From Pseudoprimorskyibacter sp. (lineage in GTDB: Bacteria; Pseudomonadota; Alphaproteobacteria; Rhodobacterales; Rhodobacteraceae): a stretch of DNA of 64,000 nt. How positions within the stretch are numbered: the stretch's first letter is position 1; each line of letters starts with the position of its first letter. The position numbers and the translations under genes were made by a program. This document shows, piece after piece, positions 1 through 8,920 of the stretch. The stretch covers positions 1 through 64,000 of the forward strand of contig JAQXDR010000129.1 in assembly GCA_029251265.1 (NCBI GenBank), read 5' to 3'. Below the pieces are notes generated by a model. That model had not been told where the DNA came from and searched no databases. It saw nothing but the letters and a program-made list of their open reading frames with translations.

Positions 1-1291
1 GAATAAAGCGCTCGATATTGGCTTCTTGCACAGCCCTTGCAAGCGTCTGAGTGCCAATGACGTTGTTAGCTAATCCTGCCAGTGGATTGGCTTGGACAAG
101 CGGAACATGTTTATAAGCAGCCGCATGTAAAACCACCTGAACTTGATGTTCCGATAGGGCCTTTCGGACCTGCAAAGCATCCATAACTGACCCGAGAACA
201 GGCGAAAGCTCTGTTTGGTGTGTTTTCGCCGTCATCATTAACTCTTGATGTACGTTGTAAAGAGCGAGTTCGTTCTGTTCGTAAAGGACCAGCTTTTTGG
301 GTTTGCAGGATAGCAGCTGGCGACATAATTCTGATCCGATTGACCCACCTGCTCCCGAAACTAAAATTACTCGATCTTGATATGCGTCAGGGTTATTTTC
401 CTGAGATACATAATGGGATGGACGCCGCAAAAAGCTTTGAGCTGCCACTGGTACCATTTTATCAAGGAGTTCGCGGCCGCCAATCAGTTGCGCAAAGGAC
501 GGTAACGCCTGAACATCAACGCCCAACTCTTGAATCTTCATGGCCAACTGCCCGAGCTTTGCCTGGCTAAGAGAAGGCATTGCCAACAGAATCCGGTCAA
601 TTCCTTGGTTTTTCACAATGTCAGCCATGCGTGCTGGCGAATACACAGGTAAGCCCTTGATAATGATACCGCGAAGTGAGGTATTGTCATCCAAGAATGC
701 TACTGCATCGATTGTTTTGTGATCTCGAAGCGCGGATGCGATTTGTGATCCGGTCACGCCTGCACCGTAGATGAGAACGCGGTGACGGGGCGATGCTTGC
801 CGGTAAAGCGCAGTAATAATACGTGCCAGTACCAACCTTACGGTGATGATCGACAGAAAATAACAAATTCCAAAGATTGCATGGGTTCCGAGTGGTAGCG
901 GCGTTGTGTACCAGCTGCCTAGAAATGCAGATAGACCGCTCAACGTCAATGCGATTATGGCTGTTCGCTCGGTACCGTTTTCTGCAAACGAATTTAGACG
1001 TACTGCAGGAAGGCCCAGCCACAGTGACATTGCCACGGCTGCAATCACAAGATAAGGGATGATTTCGGAATAATTGGCCAGATTTTCTAGAGGCGTTCCC
1101 GGTAAAGTCTGTAATGCAAAGCTAATGAGCATCACGGTTGGCAAAAGCGCAAGGTCTATGCTCAGGAAAATGACGGTGCGTTGTAAGGCCGTTAGCCCTT
1201 GTAAGCGACGCGAAATATCCTGTACTGTGTTATCGCCCACAAAACCTTTCAAAAATTGCACCTCGACAGACCCTTCCCAGAGCGTGGCCAT
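1..1291 (-). CDS. CapD/WbpM-like membrane nucleotide-sugar epimerase/dehydratase (3' end beyond window)
   Basis: Reading leftward from an ATG at 1291 there is one uninterrupted frame to the window edge. The N-terminal third has about four hydrophobic segments, a middle part has a Rossmann-like motif (LIYGAGVTGSQIA), and a second Rossmann domain begins with VSGAGGSIGSELC, followed by AAAYKHVPLV. This is the architecture of the PglF/WbpM/CapD family, which act on UDP-linked sugars at the inner membrane to supply deoxy-amino sugars for surface glycans. The catalytic SDR core is only partly inside the window. In-frame TTG codons just upstream are alternative starts. It sits beside capsule-export genes, which fits the role. 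The family is clear; the substrate is unknown. Confidence 0.85.
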   Translation of the reverse strand, partial: MATLWEGSVEVQFLKGFVGDNTVQDISRRLQGLTALQRTVIFLSIDLALLPTVMLISFALQTLPGTPLENLANYSEIIPYLVIAAVAMSLWLGLPAVRLNSFAENGTERTAIIALTLSGLSAFLGSWYTTPLPLGTHAIFGICYFLSIITVRLVLARIITALYRQASPRHRVLIYGAGVTGSQIASALRDHKTIDAVAFLDDNTSLRGIIIKGLPVYSPARMADIVKNQGIDRILLAMPSLSQAKLGQLAMKIQELGVDVQALPSFAQLIGGRELLDKMVPVAAQSFLRRPSHYVSQENNPDAYQDRVILVSGAGGSIGSELCRQLLSCKPKKLVLYEQNELALYNVHQELMMTAKTHQTELSPVLGSVMDALQVRKALSEHQVQVVLHAAAYKHVPLVQANPLAGLANNVIGTQTLARAVQEANIERFI

Positions 1292-1460
1292 ACCCAACAA
1301 ACAGAACGAAATAGATACGAAAGCTTAGGAAATTAATAACGACCTCTCATTATTTACCTACCGTATTTATGAACAGTACTGTAATCGGCACTTAATTGCT
1401 AATTAAACATTAACTCTGAACGCACTTAACTGCGACTCTTCACTGATAAGGCTTCGTCAT
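1292..1460. promoter_or_regulatory. AT-rich divergent intergenic region between the epimerase and sat-cysC genes
   Basis: This 169-base gap separates two outward-facing genes and is visibly richer in A and T than its flanks, especially 1325-1405. It should hold both promoters. I could not assign convincing -35/-10 pairs or an operator. A short AAGG lies about eight bases before the sat-cysC ATG and may serve as its ribosome-binding site. Confidence 0.4.
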
Positions 1461-3173
1461 ATGTCACCCTCTCAATTTGCACCAATCCCAGAACTATTTC
1501 TATCTTGGGAAAATGCTGAAAACGCAAAGTTTGAGGCAGCTGATCTGATCAGTCACGATATGACCCAGCGGCAAATTTGCGATCTGGAATTATTGATGAA
1601 CGGTGCTTTTAATCCTTTGTCTGGTTTTTTGGGTGAAGCGGATTACACCAGCGTTGTGGAAACAATGCGATTGGCAGATGGTCGTTTGTGGCCCATGCCG
1701 ATCACCCTGGACGTCAGCAAAGAGTTTGCCAAAAAAATTGAGCTTGGACAGAAAATTGCTCTGCGTGATCAAGAAGGCGTAATACTGGCCACAATGAAAA
1801 TCACGGATATTTGGACGCCGGATAAGGCGCGCGAAGCCGAGATGGTCTTTGGCGCCGATGATATAGCGCACCCTTCTGTCAATTATTTGCACAACACAGC
1901 AGGTACCATCTACGTCGGTGGGCCAGTTACTGGCTTGCAATCTCCGGTGCACTACGACTTTCGCGCGCGACGCGATACGCCGAATGAATTGCGCGCATTC
2001 TTTCGAAAGATGTCTTGGTCCAAAGTTGTTGCGTTCCAAACTCGAAACCCATTGCATCGCGCCCATCAGGAGCTGACTTTCCGTGCAGCTCGTGAAAGCC
2101 AGGCAAACCTGCTCATCCATCCTGTGGTTGGTATGACGAAACCGGGTGATGTAGATCACTTTACGCGTGTTCGCTGTTACGAGGCCGTGCTGGACAAATA
2201 CCCAGCCGCGACCACCACAATGTCATTGCTGAACCTCGCTATGCGTATGGCTGGCCCGCGCGAGGCAGTCTGGCATGGGCTTATTCGAAAAAATCACGGA
2301 GTTACGCATTTTATTGTTGGCCGTGACCACGCCGGTCCTGGAAAAAATTCCAAGGGTGAGGACTTCTATGGTCCGTACGATGCGCAGGACCTCTTTCGGG
2401 AACATCAGGATGAGATGGGTATCGAAATGGTGCCTTTCAAACACATGGTCTACGTTCAGGAACGTGCACAGTATGAACCTAATGATGAAATCGCGGACCG
2501 GAACAACGTAACAATTCTAAATATTTCGGGTACAGAACTGCGTCGCCGTTTGGCTGAGGGCTTGGACATTCCTGATTGGTTTAGTTTTCCTGAGGTTGTT
2601 AAAGAACTGCGTCGCACGCGCCCGCCACGGTCCAATCAGGGCTTTACAGTGTTTTTCACGGGTCTGAGTGGATCGGGAAAATCTACCATAGCGAATGCAA
2701 TCATGGTGAAGTTGATGGAACTGGGTGGTCGGCCTGTGACATTATTGGATGGGGATGTTGTTCGCAAGCATCTTTCCTCGGAACTTGGATTCAGTAAAGA
2801 ACATCGTGATATAAACATAAAGCGCATTGGTTACGTCGCATCCGAAATTACCAAAAACGGTGGTATCGCGATTTGCGCGCCTATTGCGCCATACACAGCC
2901 ACACGTAGGGCAGTACGTGAGATGGTGGAAAGCTATGGTGCTTTCGTCGAAGTGCATATCGCGACCAGCCTAGAGGAATGTGAACGTCGTGATCGTAAAG
3001 GCCTGTACAAGCTCGCTCGTGAGGGAAAGATTAAAGAGTTCACAGGAATATCTGATCCTTATGAGATTCCAGTAGCTGCCGAGTTGGTTTTGCAAACAGA
3101 AGCAAAAGACGTAGATACATGCGCACAAAGCGTTCTGCTGAGGCTTGAAAACATGGGGCTTATTGGTCGCTGA
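1461..3173 (+). CDS. sat-cysC: Bifunctional sulfate adenylyltransferase / adenylylsulfate kinase
   Basis: A 570-residue fusion that makes APS from sulfate and ATP and then phosphorylates it to PAPS. Residues about 1-385 are the ATP sulfurylase: QTRNPLHRAH at 193-202 and GRDHAGPG at 287-294 are its nucleotide-binding motifs. Residues about 390-570 are APS kinase, with the P-loop GLSGSGKST at 401-409 and LLDGDVVR after it. The length is normal for the bacterial single-chain fusion, which is unlike the CysDN-type GTP-driven enzyme. The neighbours are capsule genes rather than cysteine-biosynthesis genes, so PAPS for glycan sulfation is possible in addition to assimilation. It converges with kpsT, with only three bases between the ends. 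Confidence 0.95.
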   Translation: MSPSQFAPIPELFLSWENAENAKFEAADLISHDMTQRQICDLELLMNGAFNPLSGFLGEADYTSVVETMRLADGRLWPMPITLDVSKEFAKKIELGQKIALRDQEGVILATMKITDIWTPDKAREAEMVFGADDIAHPSVNYLHNTAGTIYVGGPVTGLQSPVHYDFRARRDTPNELRAFFRKMSWSKVVAFQTRNPLHRAHQELTFRAARESQANLLIHPVVGMTKPGDVDHFTRVRCYEAVLDKYPAATTTMSLLNLAMRMAGPREAVWHGLIRKNHGVTHFIVGRDHAGPGKNSKGEDFYGPYDAQDLFREHQDEMGIEMVPFKHMVYVQERAQYEPNDEIADRNNVTILNISGTELRRRLAEGLDIPDWFSFPEVVKELRRTRPPRSNQGFTVFFTGLSGSGKSTIANAIMVKLMELGGRPVTLLDGDVVRKHLSSELGFSKEHRDINIKRIGYVASEITKNGGIAICAPIAPYTATRRAVREMVESYGAFVEVHIATSLEECERRDRKGLYKLAREGKIKEFTGISDPYEIPVAAELVLQTEAKDVDTCAQSVLLRLENMGLIGR

Positions 3174-3176
3174 AGA

Positions 3177-3983
3177 CTATTTTGCCGACGGTGAAGAGGC
3201 GACTTGTGCGGTCAATGTCGCCTCTAGCCGTTCCGCCGCCTTACGTTCCAGACGCAGTTCGCGCTTGCGGCGCTTAATTTCTACAGGATTATTGCGCGCC
3301 GCTTCTTGTCTCGCACGCTGTTGGGCATTCACGATTTCTGTGTAGGCCGAGACGCCATCCCGTACCTTATCGAAATAAGTGAATGTTCCATTTTCGATAA
3401 GAATTGCTGTGTCACAAACACGCTGCACTGTCGTCAATGAATGAGACACAAACAATGCGCTGGATGTTTTCATCCTGTCTCGGAAGACGCCCATGCTTTT
3501 TTCTTTAAAGCTGGCATCACCAACAGATGTCACCTCGTCCACTAAATACCAGTCAAATTTGATGGCCATCGAACATCCAAAGGCCAACCGTGACCGCATT
3601 CCAGAGGAATATGTCATGACCCGTTCGCGAAAATGATCACCCAGCTCTGCAAAGCTTTCGACATAATGCAGCATTTCAGTGCTATCTACCCCGTACAGTC
3701 GCGCAAGGAATACAGCATTTTGCGCGCCTGTTAAATCTGGATGAAAGCTGCCGGCAAACCCCACGGGCCAACTTAAAGACCCCTTTGTAATGACCTCGCC
3801 TTTATCTGGCAGTGATTTGCCTGATACCATCGACAACAAGGTCGATTTGCCTGCTCCATTCTTGCCCAAGATGGCAACCGATTGACCTGGTTCAAGCACG
3901 AGGTTGACATCACGGGCGACAAACTTTGCATTTGATCCACGCAAACGGAACCGTTTTGTCAGGTTTTTCAAGATAATTGTCAT
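3177..3983 (-). CDS. kpsT: Capsular polysaccharide export ABC transporter, ATP-binding protein
   Basis: A 268-residue ATPase of the KpsT/Wzt type that drives export of a finished polysaccharide through the KpsM permease. The Walker A GKNGAGKST is at 40-48, the signature is YSSGMRSR near 125-132 and Walker B is around WYLVDE at 145-150. After residue 225 there is a highly charged, Arg/Glu-rich tail, probably helical, which is longer than the minimal family form. Its ATG shares one base with the stop of kpsE (TGATG), so translation of the two is coupled. The cognate permease gene is on the other strand beyond kpsE. Confidence 0.92.
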   Translation of the reverse strand: MTIILKNLTKRFRLRGSNAKFVARDVNLVLEPGQSVAILGKNGAGKSTLLSMVSGKSLPDKGEVITKGSLSWPVGFAGSFHPDLTGAQNAVFLARLYGVDSTEMLHYVESFAELGDHFRERVMTYSSGMRSRLAFGCSMAIKFDWYLVDEVTSVGDASFKEKSMGVFRDRMKTSSALFVSHSLTTVQRVCDTAILIENGTFTYFDKVRDGVSAYTEIVNAQQRARQEAARNNPVEIKRRKRELRLERKAAERLEATLTAQVASSPSAK

Positions 3984-5212
3984 CAGCGGCGATCGCGCAG
4001 CGAATAATAGGTAAGCACAATAATGGTCCAGCAGGCAAACAGAACAAATCCAACGATGGCCAAGATCATCTCGCGTTGAGGATACCGCGGAGTTTCCGCC
4101 AATGTCGGTTCAAGATAAGCAGCGAGGTACCGGCTTTTTCTCCGTGCTTCGGACAGTGTACTGTCGTGGGCTGATAACGCCGCAACATAAGCCTGTTCTG
4201 CAAATTCCAAATCAACACGCAAGCTTTCAAACTGTCCGACAAGGTCTGCAAAAACCGCACTGTTCGCGTTATCGGTGGTGCCTGAAACGCCCAGTTTGCG
4301 ACGTTCTTCTTCGATCCGAGTTTCGATCACTTCAATCCGGCGGCGTGCTTGGGTGACACGCGGATCACTGTCTCTTGTCGTTCCAATGATCAAGTCGAGT
4401 TCGATTAACGCCTCAGCCAATTGCGCCTGAAGAGAATTCAATAAGCCCATTTGTCCTTGGATGTCCGCGGTCGGATCGACAATACGGGTTTCGTTTCTGA
4501 AAGACGTCAGGGCAGCACGAGCTTGTTTTAAACGGCTGATCGCAAGCGCAAGCTCTTCTTTGGCGTATAAGGTGACATCTTTACGTGCAATTGAACTGAG
4601 TTCGTTAATCATTTGACTGGATCGGTCAAACAGGGCCTGTGCGATCAACTGGGCATCTTTTGCACTGAACGCACGAACTTCAACCTCGATCAGCCCGGTG
4701 CCTGGATTATAGAAAATCCGGACCATACGTTTCCAAAAATCGACTAGATCTTCGATGCTGGCATTCGGGTCCAGCGACAGCATTGGATCACTTGAGGGGC
4801 GACTGAACAGGGTCCGGAGATCAAGAAGATCATCCATTTCGCGCACCATTTCTTGACTTTGAATGAACTCATACAAAATGTCTGTGTCTGATGAGCTGGC
4901 GTTCGATATGTTAGTAATGCCACCAAGCAAATCCAGTGGTGATCCCGCTTCTTCGCGTCGAACAGCAAACCCGACGTTAGAGGAATATTGATCTGCTGCG
5001 CGCTGGTAAAGGTACCATCCTGCAGCCGTCGCGGGACCCACTACGCACACAAAAAAACTTAACAACACAATCCAGTGGCGCAATCTAAACTGGGCTGGGG
5101 TCGCGATTGGTGCGACTTCGATGACCCGAAACTTTGTCCTCACCTGCGGCTTGGTTGCTTTGGGCTTTGAAGGAGCTTTGTTTGTTGTTGTCGTCACGAG
5201 TTCATAATCCAA
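3983..5212 (-). CDS. kpsE: Capsule polysaccharide export inner-membrane protein, KpsE family
   Basis: About 409 residues with one membrane segment near 47-70, a long periplasmic part rich in coiled-coil heptads (about 190-310) and a second membrane segment near 383-403. This is the PCP-3 topology of KpsE/CtrB/BexC, which link the ABC exporter to the outer-membrane channel. The start given is a TTG, because no ATG is in frame upstream of the first membrane segment; a GTG at 5197 is a reasonable alternative. The Thr/Lys/Pro-rich first 40 residues are probably cytoplasmic. It is co-transcribed with kpsT and diverges from kpsM. Confidence 0.88.
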   Translation of the reverse strand: MDYELVTTTTNKAPSKPKATKPQVRTKFRVIEVAPIATPAQFRLRHWIVLLSFFVCVVGPATAAGWYLYQRAADQYSSNVGFAVRREEAGSPLDLLGGITNISNASSSDTDILYEFIQSQEMVREMDDLLDLRTLFSRPSSDPMLSLDPNASIEDLVDFWKRMVRIFYNPGTGLIEVEVRAFSAKDAQLIAQALFDRSSQMINELSSIARKDVTLYAKEELALAISRLKQARAALTSFRNETRIVDPTADIQGQMGLLNSLQAQLAEALIELDLIIGTTRDSDPRVTQARRRIEVIETRIEEERRKLGVSGTTDNANSAVFADLVGQFESLRVDLEFAEQAYVAALSAHDSTLSEARRKSRYLAAYLEPTLAETPRYPQREMILAIVGFVLFACWTIIVLTYYSLRDRR

Positions 5213-5291
5213 TCTTCATATTTTAGTATGAATTCACTAAAGTTATTAAACCATAGCCCCTATTACCTACCAGAGGTTTCACACTGAGACG
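5213..5291. promoter_or_regulatory. Divergent promoter region between kpsE and kpsM
   Basis: Only 79 bases separate the outward-facing kpsE-kpsT and kpsM-rgpF units, so both promoters must overlap or sit very close here. This would allow coordinated control of the two halves of the exporter. The stretch is AT-rich (for example around 5215-5245). No operator was recognised. Confidence 0.45.
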
Positions 5292-6089
5292 ATGTCACAA
5301 AAACCTGACCCCCAAATACCACGACGTCGATTTCGTTTTTTTCGGTCCGTTTCCGCATTGGTTCTACGTGAAATGACGACGACTTATGGTCGATCGCCGG
5401 GCGGTTATCTTTGGGCCGTGGTAGAGCCTGCTGCTGGTATTGCACTGCTGAGCTTTATCTTTTTGCTGGTTGTTCGGGTTCCCGCAATCGGAGATAACTT
5501 CCCTTTGTTTTTTGCAACTGGATTGATGCCATTTTTGCTTTTCCTGCAGTTGTCAAACCTTGTTGGCATGGCGATTAACTACAGCCGGGTGTTCATGGCA
5601 TATCCTGCGGTTACCTTCATGGATGTAATTCTGGCGCGATTCATTTTGAATGGACTGACGATTTTGTTGGTAACAGTCATTGTTATTACAGGAATTATTG
5701 TGGTTTTTGATCTAACGGTCATCCTGAACGGCCAAGCGATTATGAATGCGATCTGTATGACCTTCACCTTGGCGATGGGCGTGGGCGTGCTGAATTGTTA
5801 TTTGTTCACGGCTTTTCCTGTTTGGCAAAGAGCATGGGGTATTTTGATGCGGCCGATGTTCATTTTGGCGGGGATACTCTTTACACCGGAATTCGTTCCA
5901 GACCGCTACCTGTCTTATTACATGGCAAACCCTTTGCCTCACATAACGTCTGAGATGCGACGAGGGTTTTATGTGACGTATGACGCCGTCCATGTGAATA
6001 GCCTTTATGTCTATAGTGTTGCGTTGGTTTGTGGGGCTTTTGGTATGTTGCTTTTACTACGTAATCATAAAGATCTGGCAGAACTGTGA
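5292..6089 (+). CDS. kpsM: Capsular polysaccharide export ABC transporter, permease
   Basis: A 265-residue ABC-2 type permease with six hydrophobic segments and the family opening ALVLREMTTTYGRSPGGYLW just before the first of them. It moves capsular polysaccharide across the inner membrane, powered by KpsT. Length and hydropathy match KpsM/BexB. It is transcribed away from kpsE-kpsT, whereas in the classical group 2 locus kpsM and kpsT are adjacent and co-directional. The next gene starts four bases after its stop. Confidence 0.92.
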   Translation: MSQKPDPQIPRRRFRFFRSVSALVLREMTTTYGRSPGGYLWAVVEPAAGIALLSFIFLLVVRVPAIGDNFPLFFATGLMPFLLFLQLSNLVGMAINYSRVFMAYPAVTFMDVILARFILNGLTILLVTVIVITGIIVVFDLTVILNGQAIMNAICMTFTLAMGVGVLNCYLFTAFPVWQRAWGILMRPMFILAGILFTPEFVPDRYLSYYMANPLPHITSEMRRGFYVTYDAVHVNSLYVYSVALVCGAFGMLLLLRNHKDLAEL

Positions 6090-6093
6090 TCTG

Positions 6094-7176
6094 ATGCACC
6101 GCACCGCATTGCGAACCCTTTGGCGTAAAATGTGTACGTTGGCACGGTATCTATGGCCAACCGTTAAGGACCGCGCCTATTTAAAGATCATTCGTGACAG
6201 CGAACAGTTTGATCGAACATTTTATCTTTTGTCTAATCCGGGCCTTAGGAGAGTTTTCCATTTATGGCCAGAACGCCACTATGTTCAGTTGGGAGAAGCC
6301 CAAGGATGCTGTCCCAATGATCGGTTTTCGCCACGGGCATACAAGTTTCATCATCCAGAATTATTGGATGAACAGGCTCCCTTTCTGCACTACCTGACGT
6401 CAAAAGACCAAAGACAAACCGATCAGCCAATTCTGTCGCCCTCCCTGAAAATGCCCGAAATAAGTGCGCACGAGCATGTTTCATCTGCGCCTCAAGCCGT
6501 TGTAGTGCATTTGTACTATCTCGATCTGTGGCCCGAGCTCGCGCATGCGTTGGATCGACAGTCAGTGGCACTAGATTTGATTGTGACGTTGACTGACGGC
6601 CCTGGCGCCACTGAATTGGCGCGCAAGATTCGAGAATCGTATGAGGGGGCCCGCGTTTGGTGTCTGCCTAATCATGGACGTGATATCTGGCCGTTTGTTT
6701 GGCTTGTAAATAATGGTGTGCTTGCGCCTTATCGTGCAGTGGCCAAGCTTCATTCCAAGAGGTCCCCGCATCTTCAAAATGGAGATCAATGGCGGTCACA
6801 GCTGTTCCATAAGATTCTGGGAGATCCGGAACTACAAAAAAATATTGATCGGTTTTGTTCAGATGAGGCTGCGGCTTTATGGACTCATCGTCAGCATATC
6901 ATGGTCGGTGATAAATGGTGGGGCTGTAATCGCGAACGCGCGGTTGATTTGGCAACGCGGATTAATTTGGATTTACCCAGCCCCCTGCAATTTGGAGCAG
7001 GGACTATGTTTTGGATCAAACCGCGTGTTTTGCACCGTTTGGGCGAATTAGCTTTAGAGATGCAAGATTTTGAACCGGAAGAGGCGCGCGTGGATGGCAC
7101 AACGGCGCATGCAGTCGAGCGGTTGATAGGATCCTTGGTCACTGCGAGCGGCCTAAAAATAGTGAGTGATCCATAA
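6094..7176 (+). CDS. Rhamnan synthesis F (RgpF)-family protein
   Basis: I start this gene at the ATG at 6094, right after the kpsM stop; the frame is open further upstream but only inside kpsM. The 360-residue product has a basic N terminus and, from about residue 135, an RgpF-like domain with VVVHLYYLDLWPEL, CLPNHGRDIWPFVWL, AVAKLHSKRS and FGAGTMFWIKP. RgpF proteins work in assembly of rhamnose-containing glycans, and similar domains occur in capsule clusters. The exact transfer reaction is unknown. The tight spacing to kpsM suggests joint expression. The gene ends at the border of the degraded IS66 region, so genes once downstream may have been lost. Confidence 0.8.
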   Translation: MHRTALRTLWRKMCTLARYLWPTVKDRAYLKIIRDSEQFDRTFYLLSNPGLRRVFHLWPERHYVQLGEAQGCCPNDRFSPRAYKFHHPELLDEQAPFLHYLTSKDQRQTDQPILSPSLKMPEISAHEHVSSAPQAVVVHLYYLDLWPELAHALDRQSVALDLIVTLTDGPGATELARKIRESYEGARVWCLPNHGRDIWPFVWLVNNGVLAPYRAVAKLHSKRSPHLQNGDQWRSQLFHKILGDPELQKNIDRFCSDEAAALWTHRQHIMVGDKWWGCNRERAVDLATRINLDLPSPLQFGAGTMFWIKPRVLHRLGELALEMQDFEPEEARVDGTTAHAVERLIGSLVTASGLKIVSDP

Positions 7177-7444
7177 ACGGCTGCGGCATCCTAGGTTTGG
7201 GTCCTAAGAGCAAATTGATAATAACAGCACGGTGGGTGCGCCCACCTTCCTGCCGATAGAGATAGAGATTAGGGCGTGGTGTCCTTACCAGACCCTTGCG
7301 GTCTACCCACTTTACCGCCTGTTCAAAGCGCCCCATTTTTCAGTCCACTGCGTAGATATCACGCTGTCGGGTGGATAGCTAATATTGGTTGACGGTACGT
7401 CGGCGCTTTCGACTGTGCTGGGTTTGGGTGAGGGGCTGATGTCT

Positions 7445-8350
7445 TGATCCCAATGCCGATCAATGCCCGGGATTGGTTGGTGCAGGCGTGACGGATATGC
7501 ATCGGACGTTTAACACTCTGGTGGCACAGGCCGACAAAATCATGGAGTTTTATCCCTATTCCGGCAACATGTTTGTGTTCTGCGGGCGTGGGTCCGACAT
7601 TTTCAAGATTATCTGGTGGGACAGTCAGGGGCCTGTCTGTTCACCAAGAGGTTGGAGACGGGTCGGCTTGTTTGGCCTTCAGCCAAAGATGGCAAGGTCA
7701 ACCTGATCCCGTCATAGCTTTCGATACTATTGAAGGGATCGACTGGCGCACGCCGCGCAAGACTTGGATGCCATTGACGAAGGGCATACAATAGAAGGCC
7801 TGTTAGATCAAAAAGCTGAAGGCCAAGCTGCATGGGCATCGCAAAAGCGCGGTTTGGTTCCAAATCTGAGTGTATGGATCGGCTTAATCCTCGACCTTTT
7901 GTATGACGAAGATATCGGGGCTGCTGCTGAAGAGCAGCAGAACATGACCGGTATCAGTGACACCGATGTCGACGCGGCAGAGATACCTGCCAGCCGCAAA
8001 CACAGACGCAAACCCTTGCCCGATCATCTGGATTGCGAAGACGAAGTGTTGTCATCATGCGACGACTGTGTTGATGGTGCCGGCAAACGCTGGCCTGCGT
8101 GGTGCATGTCCGCCGCAAGTTCTACGATGAGTCCAAACAGAGCGGCGCGGCTATCGCCAAAGAAGCCGTTAAGCGGATTGGCACGCGTTATGACATAGAG
8201 ATAGACAAGGAAGCCAAGGGCAAATCCCCCCAAGAGCGTGCCTATCTTAGCAACCGACAGCCGGAATTTGACAATAATATTTGTGAACACGCGATCCGCC
8301 GCGTGCACAGGGTCGCAATAATTACCTTTTTATAAGTCCAGTCGGAGGGG
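7445..8350 (+). mobile_element. Degraded IS66-family element (tnpB and tnpC transposase fragments)
   Basis: Pieces of two IS66 proteins lie in order but in shifting frames. TnpB: IPMPINARDWL near 7449-7481, GVTDMHRTF with NMFVFCGRGSDIFKIIWWDS (7488-7620), then CLFTKRLETGRLVWPSAKDG in another frame, a stop, and GIDWRTPRKTW in a third frame. TnpC: KHRRKPLPDHLDCEDEVLSS (about 7995-8055), then directly HVRRKFYDESKQSGAAIAKE, and finally CEHAIRR followed after a frameshift by GRNNYLFISPVGG. About two hundred codons are missing in the middle. Nothing here can encode an active transposase, and no terminal repeats were found. Stretch 7177-7444 may hold more remnant sequence, but I recognise nothing in it. 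Confidence 0.82.
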
Positions 8351-8920
8351 CAAGATAGCTGCTATCGCCTAAACCCTCATGACACCGCCAAAAGGCAAAG
8401 GAGTCGTATCAATTTGCGGTCGAACAACGGTGGGCCGTGATCACACAGCAATGCTCAATGGAAACAGGATCGCAATTCAATAATCGAGTGACTTCCCCGC
8501 GCCCCGTGCATCTATGCAATTGAGCATAGCTTTTTAACCTGCATTACAAAAAAGAAAATTTGTATTTAAGCGTTGGCAAGGTCTTTGAACGAATCCTGAA
8601 CATGTTCAAAGCAGAGTTACCAATCGGGTTTCATTTGGAAGCCCTTATCGATGATTGTCTTGTAAAGTATTGATAATAATATAGAATATTCTCTTCCAAT
8701 TGTGTGGAATTGCTTTGGTTCAGAGCTGGTTTGAGATTACATCGCTATTTCAGAATGTACGCGACTTACGCAAAGGTTAACTGAATAAGCCAAAATTCTC
8801 CTCACACTGTGAAATTCATTAGAACCTGAATCGAGTTGGTGTCATCATCTCGCACCTTTTGAGCATACGTTAGGACCCTCTCTCTACATCTGATGCTGGG
8901 TGAAAAAGTAGGGACGTATC
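8351..8920. other. Non-coding AT-rich stretch between the IS66 remnant and the RTX gene
   Basis: No convincing reading frame is present in 570 bases. The part from about 8540 to 8780 is notably AT-rich, unlike the surrounding genes. It presumably holds the RTX gene promoter and a long leader. No transposon ends, tRNA or known RNA motif was seen. Confidence 0.5.

Noticed and set aside
687-1022. Leftward open frame of 111 codons inside the CapD-like region
   Set aside because: The continuous protein-like frame from 1291 to the window edge explains this DNA; the 111-codon frame is a shadow.
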